Assembly (NCBI GenBank): GCA_934130485.1
Contig: CAKOYE010000034.1
Location: forward strand, 1 to 11,902
Direction of reading: 5' to 3'
Length of the DNA: 11,902 bases
Origin: an uncultured Bacilli bacterium
Lineage (GTDB): Bacteria > Bacillota_I > Bacilli_A > RF39 > UBA660
Shown here: positions 1 to 6,242 of the stretch, piece by piece
Layout of the letters: every line of letters starts with the position of its first letter
How positions within the stretch are numbered: the stretch's first letter is position 1
Notes under the pieces: generated by a model
Databases searched by the model: none
Seen by the model: only the letters and a program-made list of their open reading frames with translations
What the model was told of the DNA's origin: nothing
Made by a program: the position numbers and the translations under genes

Positions 1-14
1 TTCCACGTGAAACA
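1..14. promoter_or_regulatory. parS: parS site 1 (truncated by window edge)
   Basis: TTCCACGTGAAACA at the first base is the parS palindrome without its first two bases. The same downstream spacer follows it as follows the complete copies, so the missing TG almost certainly lies just outside the window. Confidence 0.85.
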
Positions 15-83
15 TAGATATAAAAATAAAATATATAGAAAATAAAATGCAAATTGATAATTAAAATAATAAAAAAAAAACAA

Positions 84-99
84 TGTTCCACGTGAAACA
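84..99. promoter_or_regulatory. parS: parS site 2
   Basis: TGTTCCACGTGAAACA is an exact match to the Bacillota parS consensus TGTTNCACGTGAAACA, the sequence on which ParB (Spo0J) nucleates before spreading and loading SMC condensin. The parB gene is not in the window, so binding is inferred from the motif. Confidence 0.93.
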
Positions 100-162
100 T
101 AGATATAAAAATAAAATATATAGAAAATAAAATGCAAATTGATAATTAAAATAATAAAAAAA

Positions 163-178
163 TGTTCCACGTGAAACA
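163..178. promoter_or_regulatory. parS: parS site 3
   Basis: This is a second exact TGTTCCACGTGAAACA copy, 79 bp after the previous one and in the same orientation. It opens the most diverged of the three repeat units, yet the 16-bp site is unchanged while its spacer has drifted, which suggests selection on the site. Confidence 0.93.
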
Positions 179-245
179 TAGATATAAAAACAAAATATAT
201 AGAAAATAAAATGTAAATTAATAATTGAAATAATAATAAAAGCAA

Positions 246-261
246 TGTTCCACGTGAAACA
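246..261. promoter_or_regulatory. parS: parS site 4
   Basis: This third complete TGTTCCACGTGAAACA lies 83 bp after site 3 and about 100 bp upstream of the SRP RNA promoter. The sequence that follows does not match the repeat spacer, so this copy ends the array. Confidence 0.93.
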
Positions 262-345
262 TTAGTATAAGTAAGTCAATGTAATATATTAAAATAATTT
301 ATATTAGACAATGTATAATTAATTTATATAAAAATAAATAAAAAT

Positions 346-374
346 TTGATTTTAAATATTAAATGGTATATATT
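346..374 (+). promoter_or_regulatory. Sigma-A type promoter for the SRP RNA
   Basis: A -35 like TTGATT (346-351) is followed by a 17-bp spacer and a -10 like TATATT (369-374). An overlapping register, TG at 364-365 then TATATA at 367-372, would give an extended -10. Six bases separate 374 from G381, the first base of the long SRP RNA helix, so the predicted start fits the RNA's 5' end. Because the downstream genes are so closely packed, this promoter may also feed tadA and the rest of the cluster by read-through. Confidence 0.65.
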
Positions 375-380
375 AATTAC

Positions 381-453
381 GACACAACATTTATGAATGA
401 AACAGGTCAGAATTGGAAGATAGCAGCCTTAAATTCCTCTAAATGTGTGTGTC
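381..453 (+). ncRNA. ffs: Signal recognition particle RNA (short 4.5S-like)
   Basis: This is the RNA core of SRP, which binds Ffh and targets nascent membrane and secreted proteins. The segment 405-428, GGTCAG-AATT-GGAA-GATA-GCAGCC, has the universal helix 8: the GGAA tetraloop (415-418) and the asymmetric and symmetric loop sequences (GTCAG and AGCAGC) laid out as in E. coli 4.5S RNA. The flanks close into a long helix: 381-386 pairs with 448-453, 387-393 pairs with 440-446 with G447 bulged, and GAAT 395-398 pairs with ATTC 433-436. At about 73 nt it lacks the Alu domain of the roughly 270-nt Bacillus RNA and resembles the short Mollicutes type. In B. subtilis the gene lies between tadA and dnaX; here it precedes tadA. 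Confidence 0.93.
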
Positions 454-459
454 TTTTTT
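440..459 (+). terminator. Intrinsic terminator formed by the SRP RNA closing helix
   Basis: The 3' arm of the SRP RNA's terminal helix (440-453) is followed at once by six T residues (454-459). The RNA's own closing stem therefore serves as the terminator hairpin. The tadA Shine-Dalgarno sequence starts at 462, so any tadA message that begins upstream must read through this signal. Confidence 0.7.
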
Positions 460-472
460 GTAGGTGATTAAT

Positions 473-922
473 ATGAAAAATGATTATATATATATGAAAT
501 TAGCTTTAAAAGAAGCAGAAAAATCTTTAGCATTTGATGATGTTCCAGTTGGAGCATTAGTAGTTAAAAATAATAAAATAATATCTAAAGCACACAACCA
601 AAAAGAAAAAAAACAAATTGCAACAAAACATGCTGAAATAATAGCAATAGAAAGAGCATGTAGAAAATTGAATACTTGGCATTTGGATGATTGTACATTA
701 TATGTTACAGTCGAACCTTGTTTAATGTGTTCTGGCGCAATGATACAGTCTAGAATAGATAGAGTAGTTTATGCAACAAAAAACGAAAAATTTGGTTATA
801 TTGAAAGTGTTGAAAAAATATTTGAAAATAAAAATAACCATAATGTAAAAATTACTAATGGTATTTACGAAAAAGAGGCAAAAGAACTAATTCAAAAATT
901 CTTTAAGAAAAGAAGAAAATAG
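473..922 (+). CDS. tadA: tRNA-specific adenosine deaminase TadA
   Basis: TadA is a zinc enzyme that deaminates A34 to inosine in the tRNA-Arg(ACG) anticodon in the cytoplasm. The 149-aa product has the cytidine/deoxycytidylate deaminase fold with the HAE zinc and catalytic motif at residues 53-55 (H53, E55) and PCLMC at 82-86 (C83, C86). The ATG at 473 is chosen because AGGTG (462-466) lies six bases upstream and the same AGGTGAT-type leader precedes rsmI and pth. The in-frame GTG at 464 is part of that Shine-Dalgarno sequence. The segment after the zinc motif (VYATKNEKFGYIES, about 99-112) departs from the usual DPKAGA-type sequence, and the C-terminus is very basic (KKRRK). The gene starts right after the SRP RNA terminator and ends 11 nt before dnaX. 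Confidence 0.95.
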   Translation: MKNDYIYMKLALKEAEKSLAFDDVPVGALVVKNNKIISKAHNQKEKKQIATKHAEIIAIERACRKLNTWHLDDCTLYVTVEPCLMCSGAMIQSRIDRVVYATKNEKFGYIESVEKIFENKNNHNVKITNGIYEKEAKELIQKFFKKRRK

Positions 923-933
923 GAGGAAACTTT

Positions 934-2610
934 ATGTATCAAGCATTATATAGAAAATATAGACCTAAAAATTTTAATGAAATGATTGGCCAAGATGTTA
1001 TAGTTAAAACTTTACAAAATGCAATTAGTAGAAATAAAATAAGTCACGCTTATTTATTTACAGGTCCAAGAGGTACAGGAAAAACAAGTACTGCAAAAAT
1101 ATTTGCTAAAACAATAAATTGTGAACAACCTGAAAATGGTATTCCTTGTGAAAAATGTGTATGTTGTACACAAATAAATAATCAACAAAATGTAGATATC
1201 ATAGAAATAGATGCTGCTTCAAATAATGGTGTTGATGAAATAAGGGAACTTAAAAATAAAGTAAATTTAGTGCCATCAATAAGTAAATATAAGGTATATA
1301 TAATTGATGAAGTTCATATGCTTAGTACAAGTGCATTTAATGCATTATTAAAGACATTAGAAGAACCTCCAAGTCATGTTATTTTTATTTTAGCAACAAC
1401 AGATCCTCATAAAGTTTTACCAACAATTTTATCAAGATGTCAACGTTATGACTTTAAAAAGGTAAGTGAAATTAAAATATATGATCGATTAAAATATGTA
1501 TGCGAACAAGAAAAAATAACAATAGATGATTCTGCATTAAAAGAAATATCTAGATTAGCAAATGGCGGATTAAGAGATGCATTAAGCATATTAGATCAGG
1601 TTGCTGCTTATTCTAACGATACTATAACAGAAAAAAACGTTCACGATGTGAATGGAACAATAACACAAAATGATTTAAAAAAAATGATTTTAAGTTTAAC
1701 AAATGATGATTTATTAAATATTTTTAATATAATAGATGATTATGACAACAGTGGTAAAAATTTTGTAAAATTAATTGAAGAAATAATTTTGTTTTATAAA
1801 AATATTTTATTGATGAAAAAAATTCCTAATTATTTTGATAATAATTATAGTGAATTATATAATGAATTCATAAATGTATATACAGAAGAGCAATTAATAG
1901 ATATATTAAATGAATTAAATTCAAATGTAAATGTTATAAAAAATGATAGTAATTCTAGATTAATTTTTGAATTAGCAATTATTAAGATTATCAACATAAA
2001 GAAAAATTCACAAAAATTTAATAAACAATTAGATAATAATGAAGCTATATCTTTAACTACAAAAAATATAAAAAATGAAAATTCAGATGTAGAATTGAAA
2101 CAAGAAATGGAAAATAAAGAAAAAATGATTTCTCCTGAAATTGAAAATCAAATTAATCAGTTGCAAGACATCAGAATAAATAATACACTGTCTAAATTAA
2201 ATAAAAAAATAATTATTGAATATAAAGAAAAATTTAAATCTTTAAATTTCAAATTATTAGATCCTGAAAATGGTGAAATAATATCTATGATATTAGATGG
2301 TGAACTAAAAGCAGCCAGTGAAGAATATTTGTTATTTGTTTTAAAAACAGATAACATAACAAAATTATTCAATCTATCTATACCTAAAATAGAACAATTT
2401 TTGAATAATGAATATAGTACTAAATTTAAAGTAATTGGCGTTGAACAAAATAAATGGAATTATATTAAAAATCAATTTAATAATAAAACAAAAAAATTTG
2501 AATATACAAGCGAATTAATAAATTATGAAGATATATTTAAAGATTCAGATTTAAAAAAAGATGAATCTACTATTGATTCTATGTTTAAAAATATAGTAGA
2601 ATATAATTAG
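934..2610 (+). CDS. dnaX: DNA polymerase III subunit gamma/tau
   Basis: DnaX is the ATPase motor of the clamp loader that places the beta clamp on primed DNA; its C-terminal part ties the loader to the polymerase. The 558-aa length is close to the B. subtilis protein. Visible features are the Walker A GPRGTGKT (44-51), the zinc-binding cysteines C63, C72, C75 and C78, the Walker B DEVH (125-128), and the SRC motif with its arginine finger (167-169). AAA+ domains I-III reach about residue 360. A Lys/Asn/Glu-rich linker follows (about 365-415), then the tau-specific region. GGAGG (922-926) lies seven bases before the ATG. An A7 run at codons 424-426 is discussed as a possible slip site. The gene is followed by ybaB after 15 nt. 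Confidence 0.97.
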   Translation: MYQALYRKYRPKNFNEMIGQDVIVKTLQNAISRNKISHAYLFTGPRGTGKTSTAKIFAKTINCEQPENGIPCEKCVCCTQINNQQNVDIIEIDAASNNGVDEIRELKNKVNLVPSISKYKVYIIDEVHMLSTSAFNALLKTLEEPPSHVIFILATTDPHKVLPTILSRCQRYDFKKVSEIKIYDRLKYVCEQEKITIDDSALKEISRLANGGLRDALSILDQVAAYSNDTITEKNVHDVNGTITQNDLKKMILSLTNDDLLNIFNIIDDYDNSGKNFVKLIEEIILFYKNILLMKKIPNYFDNNYSELYNEFINVYTEEQLIDILNELNSNVNVIKNDSNSRLIFELAIIKIINIKKNSQKFNKQLDNNEAISLTTKNIKNENSDVELKQEMENKEKMISPEIENQINQLQDIRINNTLSKLNKKIIIEYKEKFKSLNFKLLDPENGEIISMILDGELKAASEEYLLFVLKTDNITKLFNLSIPKIEQFLNNEYSTKFKVIGVEQNKWNYIKNQFNNKTKKFEYTSELINYEDIFKDSDLKKDESTIDSMFKNIVEYN

Positions 2611-2625
2611 AAAGAAGGAATAAGA

Positions 2626-2922
2626 ATGAATATACAAGCAATGATGAAACAAGCTCAAAAAATGCAAAAGGATATGTTAGCTACAAAAGAAGAAATTGAT
2701 TCAATGAATTTTGAAGGAAAGTCATCTTTTGTAACTGTTACAGTTAATGGTAAAAAAGAACTTGTAAATATAAAAATTGATTCAGAAAATTTAGAAAATG
2801 ACGATATTGAAATGTTACAAGATATGATAGTTGTTGCTGTTAATGATGCTATGAAAAAAGTAGATGCAGAAACTGAAAAGAAAATGGGTAAATTTACTCA
2901 AGGAATGCCAGGTTTATTTTAA
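2626..2922 (+). CDS. ybaB: YbaB/EbfC family nucleoid-associated protein
   Basis: This small dimeric DNA-binding protein of the YbaB/EbfC family is encoded between dnaX and recR in very many bacteria; its exact role is still unclear. The 98-aa product has the expected order: an N-terminal amphipathic helix (about 3-25, MMKQAQKMQKDM), a beta region with VTVTVNGKKELVNIKI (about 37-52), and a C-terminal helix ending in the family's typical GMPGLF tail (93-98). AAGGAA (about 2614-2619) precedes the ATG. One base separates its stop from the recR start, which suggests translational coupling. Confidence 0.94.
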   Translation: MNIQAMMKQAQKMQKDMLATKEEIDSMNFEGKSSFVTVTVNGKKELVNIKIDSENLENDDIEMLQDMIVVAVNDAMKKVDAETEKKMGKFTQGMPGLF

Positions 2923-2923
2923 T

Positions 2924-3526
2924 ATGTATCCATCAACAATTAAAAATTTAATAGAATGTTTTAAAAAACTACCTGGTATAGGAGAAAAAACGGCTGAAAG
3001 ATTATCTCTTTCGGTTTTAAATTTAGATAATAGTGTTATTGAAATGTTTGAAAAATCATTAGTTGATTCAAAGAATAAAATAAAACGTTGTTTAAAATGT
3101 AATAACTTGTCTGAGGATGATTTATGTTTAATTTGTTCAGATAAAAATAGAGATTTTAAAACAATTTGTGTTGTTGAAAATATTAAAAATATAATAGCAA
3201 TTGAAAAGACAAATTGTTATCACGGTGTTTATCATGTTTTAGATGGATTGATTTCACCATTAGAAGGAAAAAATCCTGATGATATAAATATTAAATCATT
3301 ATTAGATAGAGTTGATACTGAAAATATTGATGAAGTTATTGTTGCTCTTACTCCTAGCGTAGAGGGTGAAACAACTTCTTTATACATTCAAAAAAAATTA
3401 GAAAATAAGAATATTAAAGTTTCTAAAATTGCTCATGGTGTTCCAATTGGAGCAGATATGGAATATATTGATGGTTTAACATTAGAAATGGCTTTAGAAA
3501 ATAGAAATTATTTAACAGAAAAGTAA
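2924..3526 (+). CDS. recR: Recombination mediator protein RecR
   Basis: RecR works with RecO (and RecF) to load RecA on SSB-coated single-stranded DNA during gap repair. The 200-aa product has the helix-hairpin-helix LPGIGEKTAERL (16-27), a C4 zinc motif (C56, C59, C68, C71), a Toprim domain (about 80-175) and the ending region KIAHGVPIGADMEYID (168-183). The ATG at 2924 gives a protein of normal length that starts MYPS, like other RecR proteins. A longer in-frame start at 2864 would add 20 residues overlapping ybaB and lacks family support. There is no strong ribosome-binding site right before the start, only AGG at 2910-2912, so coupling to ybaB translation is likely. Confidence 0.96.
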   Translation: MYPSTIKNLIECFKKLPGIGEKTAERLSLSVLNLDNSVIEMFEKSLVDSKNKIKRCLKCNNLSEDDLCLICSDKNRDFKTICVVENIKNIIAIEKTNCYHGVYHVLDGLISPLEGKNPDDINIKSLLDRVDTENIDEVIVALTPSVEGETTSLYIQKKLENKNIKVSKIAHGVPIGADMEYIDGLTLEMALENRNYLTEK

Positions 3527-3567
3527 TATTAATTTGTTTGCTTCATAATATAATTTTGAGGTGGACA

Positions 3568-3756
3568 ATGCTAAAGAAAATATTTAAAATTATTAAAAAA
3601 TTTATATTAAGTATTTTTTTATTATATGGTTATAATTTAATTGGACAATCGTTAGGAATGATTATACCAATTAATATTTATACAGTATTATTAATTACTT
3701 TTTTTGGACTTCCTGCTTTATTGGCACTTATTTTTATTTTAGCAGTCATATTTTAA
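3568..3756 (+). CDS. bofA: BofA-like small membrane protein
   Basis: The product is 62 aa with a basic N-terminus (MLKKIFKIIKKF) and two hydrophobic stretches (about 12-34 and 38-62). The order YNLIGQ...IPINIYT...FFGLPALLAL (21-54) matches the BofA family (pro-sigmaK processing inhibitor), in which an N-x-IG...IPIN...GxPG core is typical. In B. subtilis BofA holds the intramembrane protease SpoIVFB inactive in the outer forespore membrane, and bofA also lies just downstream of recR, which supports the name. The product is shorter than the roughly 87-aa Bacillus protein. The ATG at 3568 follows GAGGTGG (3558-3564); an in-frame TTG at 3538 has no such signal. Whether this organism sporulates cannot be told, so the function may differ. 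Confidence 0.75.
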   Translation: MLKKIFKIIKKFILSIFLLYGYNLIGQSLGMIIPINIYTVLLITFFGLPALLALIFILAVIF

Positions 3757-3768
3757 GGATGTGAAGTT

Positions 3769-4722
3769 ATGCTTGATGATTATGTAAATGAACAACCAAT
3801 TGCTGTATCGATACTGAAAAATTCAGTAAAAGATGATAAAACAGTTCACGCTTACTTGTTTGAGACAAATGGTTATAATAAAAAAGATGATTTTATTTTT
3901 TCTTTTATTAAGTCACTGTTATGTCCAAACAAATTTTTTGTGTTTAATAATTGTGAAAATTGTCATATATGTCAAATGATAAATGATAAATGTTATCCAG
4001 AAATTAAAATTATTAATCCAGATGGATTATGGATAAAAAAAGAACAATTAGATGAACTTCAAAAAGAATTTAGTACAAAAGCTGTTTTTGGTACTAAAAA
4101 AATATATATAATAAATGAAGCAGAAAAAATGAATTCATCAGCAGCAAACTCAATTTTGAAATTTTTAGAGGAACCTGTCCCAAATATAATTGCTATTTTA
4201 GTTACAAATAACATATATCAACTACTTGATACAATTATTTCTAGGTGTCAAGTTATTTCTTTAAGAAAAAATAAATTAAATTTTGAATCAAATGAAGAAT
4301 TAATCGCACATCAGATTTTTTCACAACCAGAAAAACAAGAGGAATTTTTAAATAATTTACCGAATGTTAATTATATTGATTGTGTAAAAAAATTTGTAGA
4401 ATATTATGAAAAAAATGGTATAAATACAATGTTATATACTCAAAAATTATGGTTTAGTTTCTTTAATGATAAAGAAAAAAATATAATGGCTTTTGATATA
4501 ATGATTTTAATTTATCGTGATATTTTAAATTATGTAATTGGCCACGAGTTAATGATTTTTAAAAATGATATACACTATATATCTAATATTAGTAAAAATA
4601 ATACTGAATATAGTATATGCGAAAAAATTACAAAAATATTAAATGCTAAAAATAAAATTAAAAATAATATAAATTTGAATTTATTAATGGATAATTTAAT
4701 TATGGAATTAGATAGAAGGTGA
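3769..4722 (+). CDS. holB: DNA polymerase III subunit delta'
   Basis: Delta' is the stator of the clamp loader and partners DnaX and delta (HolA). The 317-aa protein is similar to the DnaX N-terminus but degenerate. The Walker A position reads FETNGYNKKDD (31-41), with no GKT, and the Walker B position is NEAEKM (116-121), so it should not hydrolyse ATP, as is usual for delta'. Zinc cysteines (C52, C62, C65, C68) and the SRC arginine-finger motif (158-160) are kept. The C-terminal half (about 170-317) is divergent and Lys/Asn-rich. AAGGATGTGA overlaps the bofA stop and precedes the ATG. ricT starts 4 nt after its stop. In B. subtilis holB is also followed by ricT. Confidence 0.93.
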   Translation: MLDDYVNEQPIAVSILKNSVKDDKTVHAYLFETNGYNKKDDFIFSFIKSLLCPNKFFVFNNCENCHICQMINDKCYPEIKIINPDGLWIKKEQLDELQKEFSTKAVFGTKKIYIINEAEKMNSSAANSILKFLEEPVPNIIAILVTNNIYQLLDTIISRCQVISLRKNKLNFESNEELIAHQIFSQPEKQEEFLNNLPNVNYIDCVKKFVEYYEKNGINTMLYTQKLWFSFFNDKEKNIMAFDIMILIYRDILNYVIGHELMIFKNDIHYISNISKNNTEYSICEKITKILNAKNKIKNNINLNLLMDNLIMELDRR

Positions 4723-4726
4723 ATTT

Positions 4727-5527
4727 ATGGTTAAGGTTGTAGGTGTAAATTTTAAAGAAAATGGAAAAATATATTATTTTTTACCTGGTAAAATATATTT
4801 GAAGAAAAATGTTACAGTAATTGTTCAAACTGAAAGAGGCTTACAATTTGGTAAAGTTGTTACTAATTTAATTGATTTTGATGAAAAAAAATTAAATGCA
4901 CCATTAAAACAAATAGTGAGAATTGCTTCTAAAGGTGATTATTATGCCCATTTAAATAATATTAAAGACGCAAAAGATGCATTATCTAAATGTAAAAAAA
5001 TTGTTTTAGATGAAAAAATTAATATGCAAATAATTGATGCAGAATTTACTTTCGATCGTAGTCAGCTTCTTTTTAGATTTATTTCGGATACACGTGTTGA
5101 TTTTAGAAATGTTGTAAAAAAATTAGCAAGTATCTATAAAACCCGTATTGAATTAAGACAAGTTGGTGTTCGTGATAAAGCAAAAGAAGTTGGTGGAATA
5201 GGTGTCTGTGGTTGTAAATTATGCTGTGCCAGATTTTTAAAAGACTTAGAAGCAGTATCAATTAATATGGCAAAAAATCAAAATATAGCTTTAAATCCAA
5301 GTAAAATAAATGGTGTCTGTGGTAGACTTTTATGTTGTTTAAAATATGAGGATGATTGTTACAAAGATTGTCGTAAATGCCTACCTAAAGTTGGTGATTT
5401 AGTTGATACAGAAAATGGAAAGGGAATAGTTGTTAGCTTAGATATTTTAAAGCAATCATATAAAGTTGAAGTTAAAGATGTAGGAATAATAGAAATAAAT
5501 AGAAGTTGTAATTGTGGAAAAAAATAA
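4727..5527 (+). CDS. ricT: PSP1-domain protein RicT (YaaT)
   Basis: RicT forms a complex with RicA (YmcA) and RicF (YlbF) that carries iron-sulphur clusters and steers RNase Y-dependent mRNA maturation in B. subtilis. The 266-aa product has the PSP1 region over about 60-145 and two cysteine groups, CGCKLCCARFL (161-171) and CGRLLCCLKYEDDCYKDCRKC (198-218). A terminal CNCGKK adds C261 and C263, giving twelve cysteines between 161 and 263, in line with cluster binding. AAGGTGA overlaps the holB stop and precedes the ATG. Its 3' end overlaps trmN6 by 14 nt. In B. subtilis yabA lies next; it is absent here. The partner genes are not in the window. Confidence 0.94.
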   Translation: MVKVVGVNFKENGKIYYFLPGKIYLKKNVTVIVQTERGLQFGKVVTNLIDFDEKKLNAPLKQIVRIASKGDYYAHLNNIKDAKDALSKCKKIVLDEKINMQIIDAEFTFDRSQLLFRFISDTRVDFRNVVKKLASIYKTRIELRQVGVRDKAKEVGGIGVCGCKLCCARFLKDLEAVSINMAKNQNIALNPSKINGVCGRLLCCLKYEDDCYKDCRKCLPKVGDLVDTENGKGIVVSLDILKQSYKVEVKDVGIIEINRSCNCGKK

Positions 5528-6233
5528 TTATTTATTAGGTTATAAAAATTTACGTGTTTATCAAGATTCTGAAATGTTTAATTTTTCACTTGATTCAGTT
5601 TTATTACCTAACTTTGTAACAATAAATAAAAATATCAAAAATATTCTTGATATTGGTTGTGGAAATTTACCAGTTTCTTTAATTTTGACTACAAAAACAG
5701 ACGCAAGTATTACTGCTGTTGAAATTCAAAAAGATGTTTATGATATTGCTTTAAAAAATTTAGAACTTAATAATAAACAAAATCAAATAAATATTATAAA
5801 TGCTGATATAAGAGATTTATATAAAAATTTTGAAACAGAATATTATGATGTAATTGTATGTAATCCACCTTTTTTTAAAGTTTCTAAAGATTCTCACTTA
5901 AATAAGAATGATTATAAAACAATTGCGCGTCATGAAGTGTTTTTAAATCTTGATGATTTATTCTCAATAAGTAAAAAAATATTAAAAAATAACGGAATTA
6001 TATCTATTGTTCATAGACCAGAACGTTTATTAGATATTATTTGTGCAATGCGCAAATATAATATTATGCCAAAAAAAATTCAATTTGTTTATCCTAAAAA
6101 AGATAAGGAAGCAAATATTTTATTAATTGAAGGAACAAAGAATGGAAATAGTGGTATGAAAATTCTTCCACCTTTATTTGTTCATAATGAAGATGGTACT
6201 TATACTGATGAAGTAAAAAAATATTTTGAATGA
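5514..6233 (+). CDS. trmN6: tRNA1(Val) (adenine(37)-N6)-methyltransferase TrmN6
   Basis: This SAM-dependent methyltransferase (YabB/YfiC family) is expected to make m6A37 in tRNA-Val. The 239-aa product has motif I LDIGCGN (45-51), the acidic motif II end AVEI (68-71) and the N6-adenine catalytic motif NPPFF (117-121). The N-terminal LLGYKNLRVYQ...FSLDSVLL is typical of the family and sets the start upstream of it. GTG at 5514 is the only usual start codon between the in-frame stop at 5496-5498 and that segment, so the gene overlaps ricT by 14 nt. The ribosome-binding site is weak (AGAAG at 5501-5505), suggesting coupled translation. The yabA and yazA genes that flank this gene in B. subtilis are missing. 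Confidence 0.92.
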   Translation: MEKNNYLLGYKNLRVYQDSEMFNFSLDSVLLPNFVTINKNIKNILDIGCGNLPVSLILTTKTDASITAVEIQKDVYDIALKNLELNNKQNQINIINADIRDLYKNFETEYYDVIVCNPPFFKVSKDSHLNKNDYKTIARHEVFLNLDDLFSISKKILKNNGIISIVHRPERLLDIICAMRKYNIMPKKIQFVYPKKDKEANILLIEGTKNGNSGMKILPPLFVHNEDGTYTDEVKKYFE

Positions 6234-6242
6234 GGTGATAAT

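Larger units (their letters stand above)
1..261. repeat. Tandem array of parS-containing units
   Basis: Three consecutive units start at 1 (cut by the window edge), 84 and 163, and a fourth parS copy at 246-261 closes the array. Spacing between successive parS sites is 85, 79 and 83 bp. Spacers 15-83 and 100-162 are identical over their first 57 or so bases and differ only in the length of the final A-tract. The third spacer (179-245) carries four substitutions, all transitions, plus small end differences. Sequence after the fourth site no longer matches. All copies have the same orientation and the spacers contain only a few G or C bases. The array may continue to the left. It most likely serves as a ParB loading centre near the replication origin, which is inferred from the motif and from nearby dnaX and recR. 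Confidence 0.9.

Noticed and set aside
1..261. CRISPR-like look of short identical 16-bp sequences with regular spacing
   Set aside because: The spacers are themselves copies of each other, and the short repeat is an exact parS palindrome. This is a duplicated parS unit, not a CRISPR array.
314..319. Perfect TATAAT as a second promoter before the SRP RNA
   Set aside because: No -35-like hexamer lies 16-18 bp upstream, and such A/T hexamers are expected by chance here. The 346-374 promoter fits the RNA 5' end better.
464..472. GTG at 464 as the tadA start
   Set aside because: The GTG is part of the AGGTGAT ribosome-binding site for the ATG at 473, as in the leaders of rsmI and pth.
2157..2372. 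Minus-strand frame inside dnaX
   Set aside because: It is a shadow of the dnaX coding frame with no family match and no ribosome-binding site.
3549..3554. TATAAT before the bofA-like gene as an internal promoter
   Set aside because: There is no -35 partner at a suitable distance, and a start from it would fall within the ribosome-binding site.
3993..4001. TTATCCAGA, one mismatch from a DnaA box
   Set aside because: It is a single copy inside holB with no cluster of further boxes; the replication origin is not shown by it.
5091..5096. CACGTG in ricT as another parS site
   Set aside because: Only the six-base core and two outer positions agree with parS, so it does not meet the consensus.
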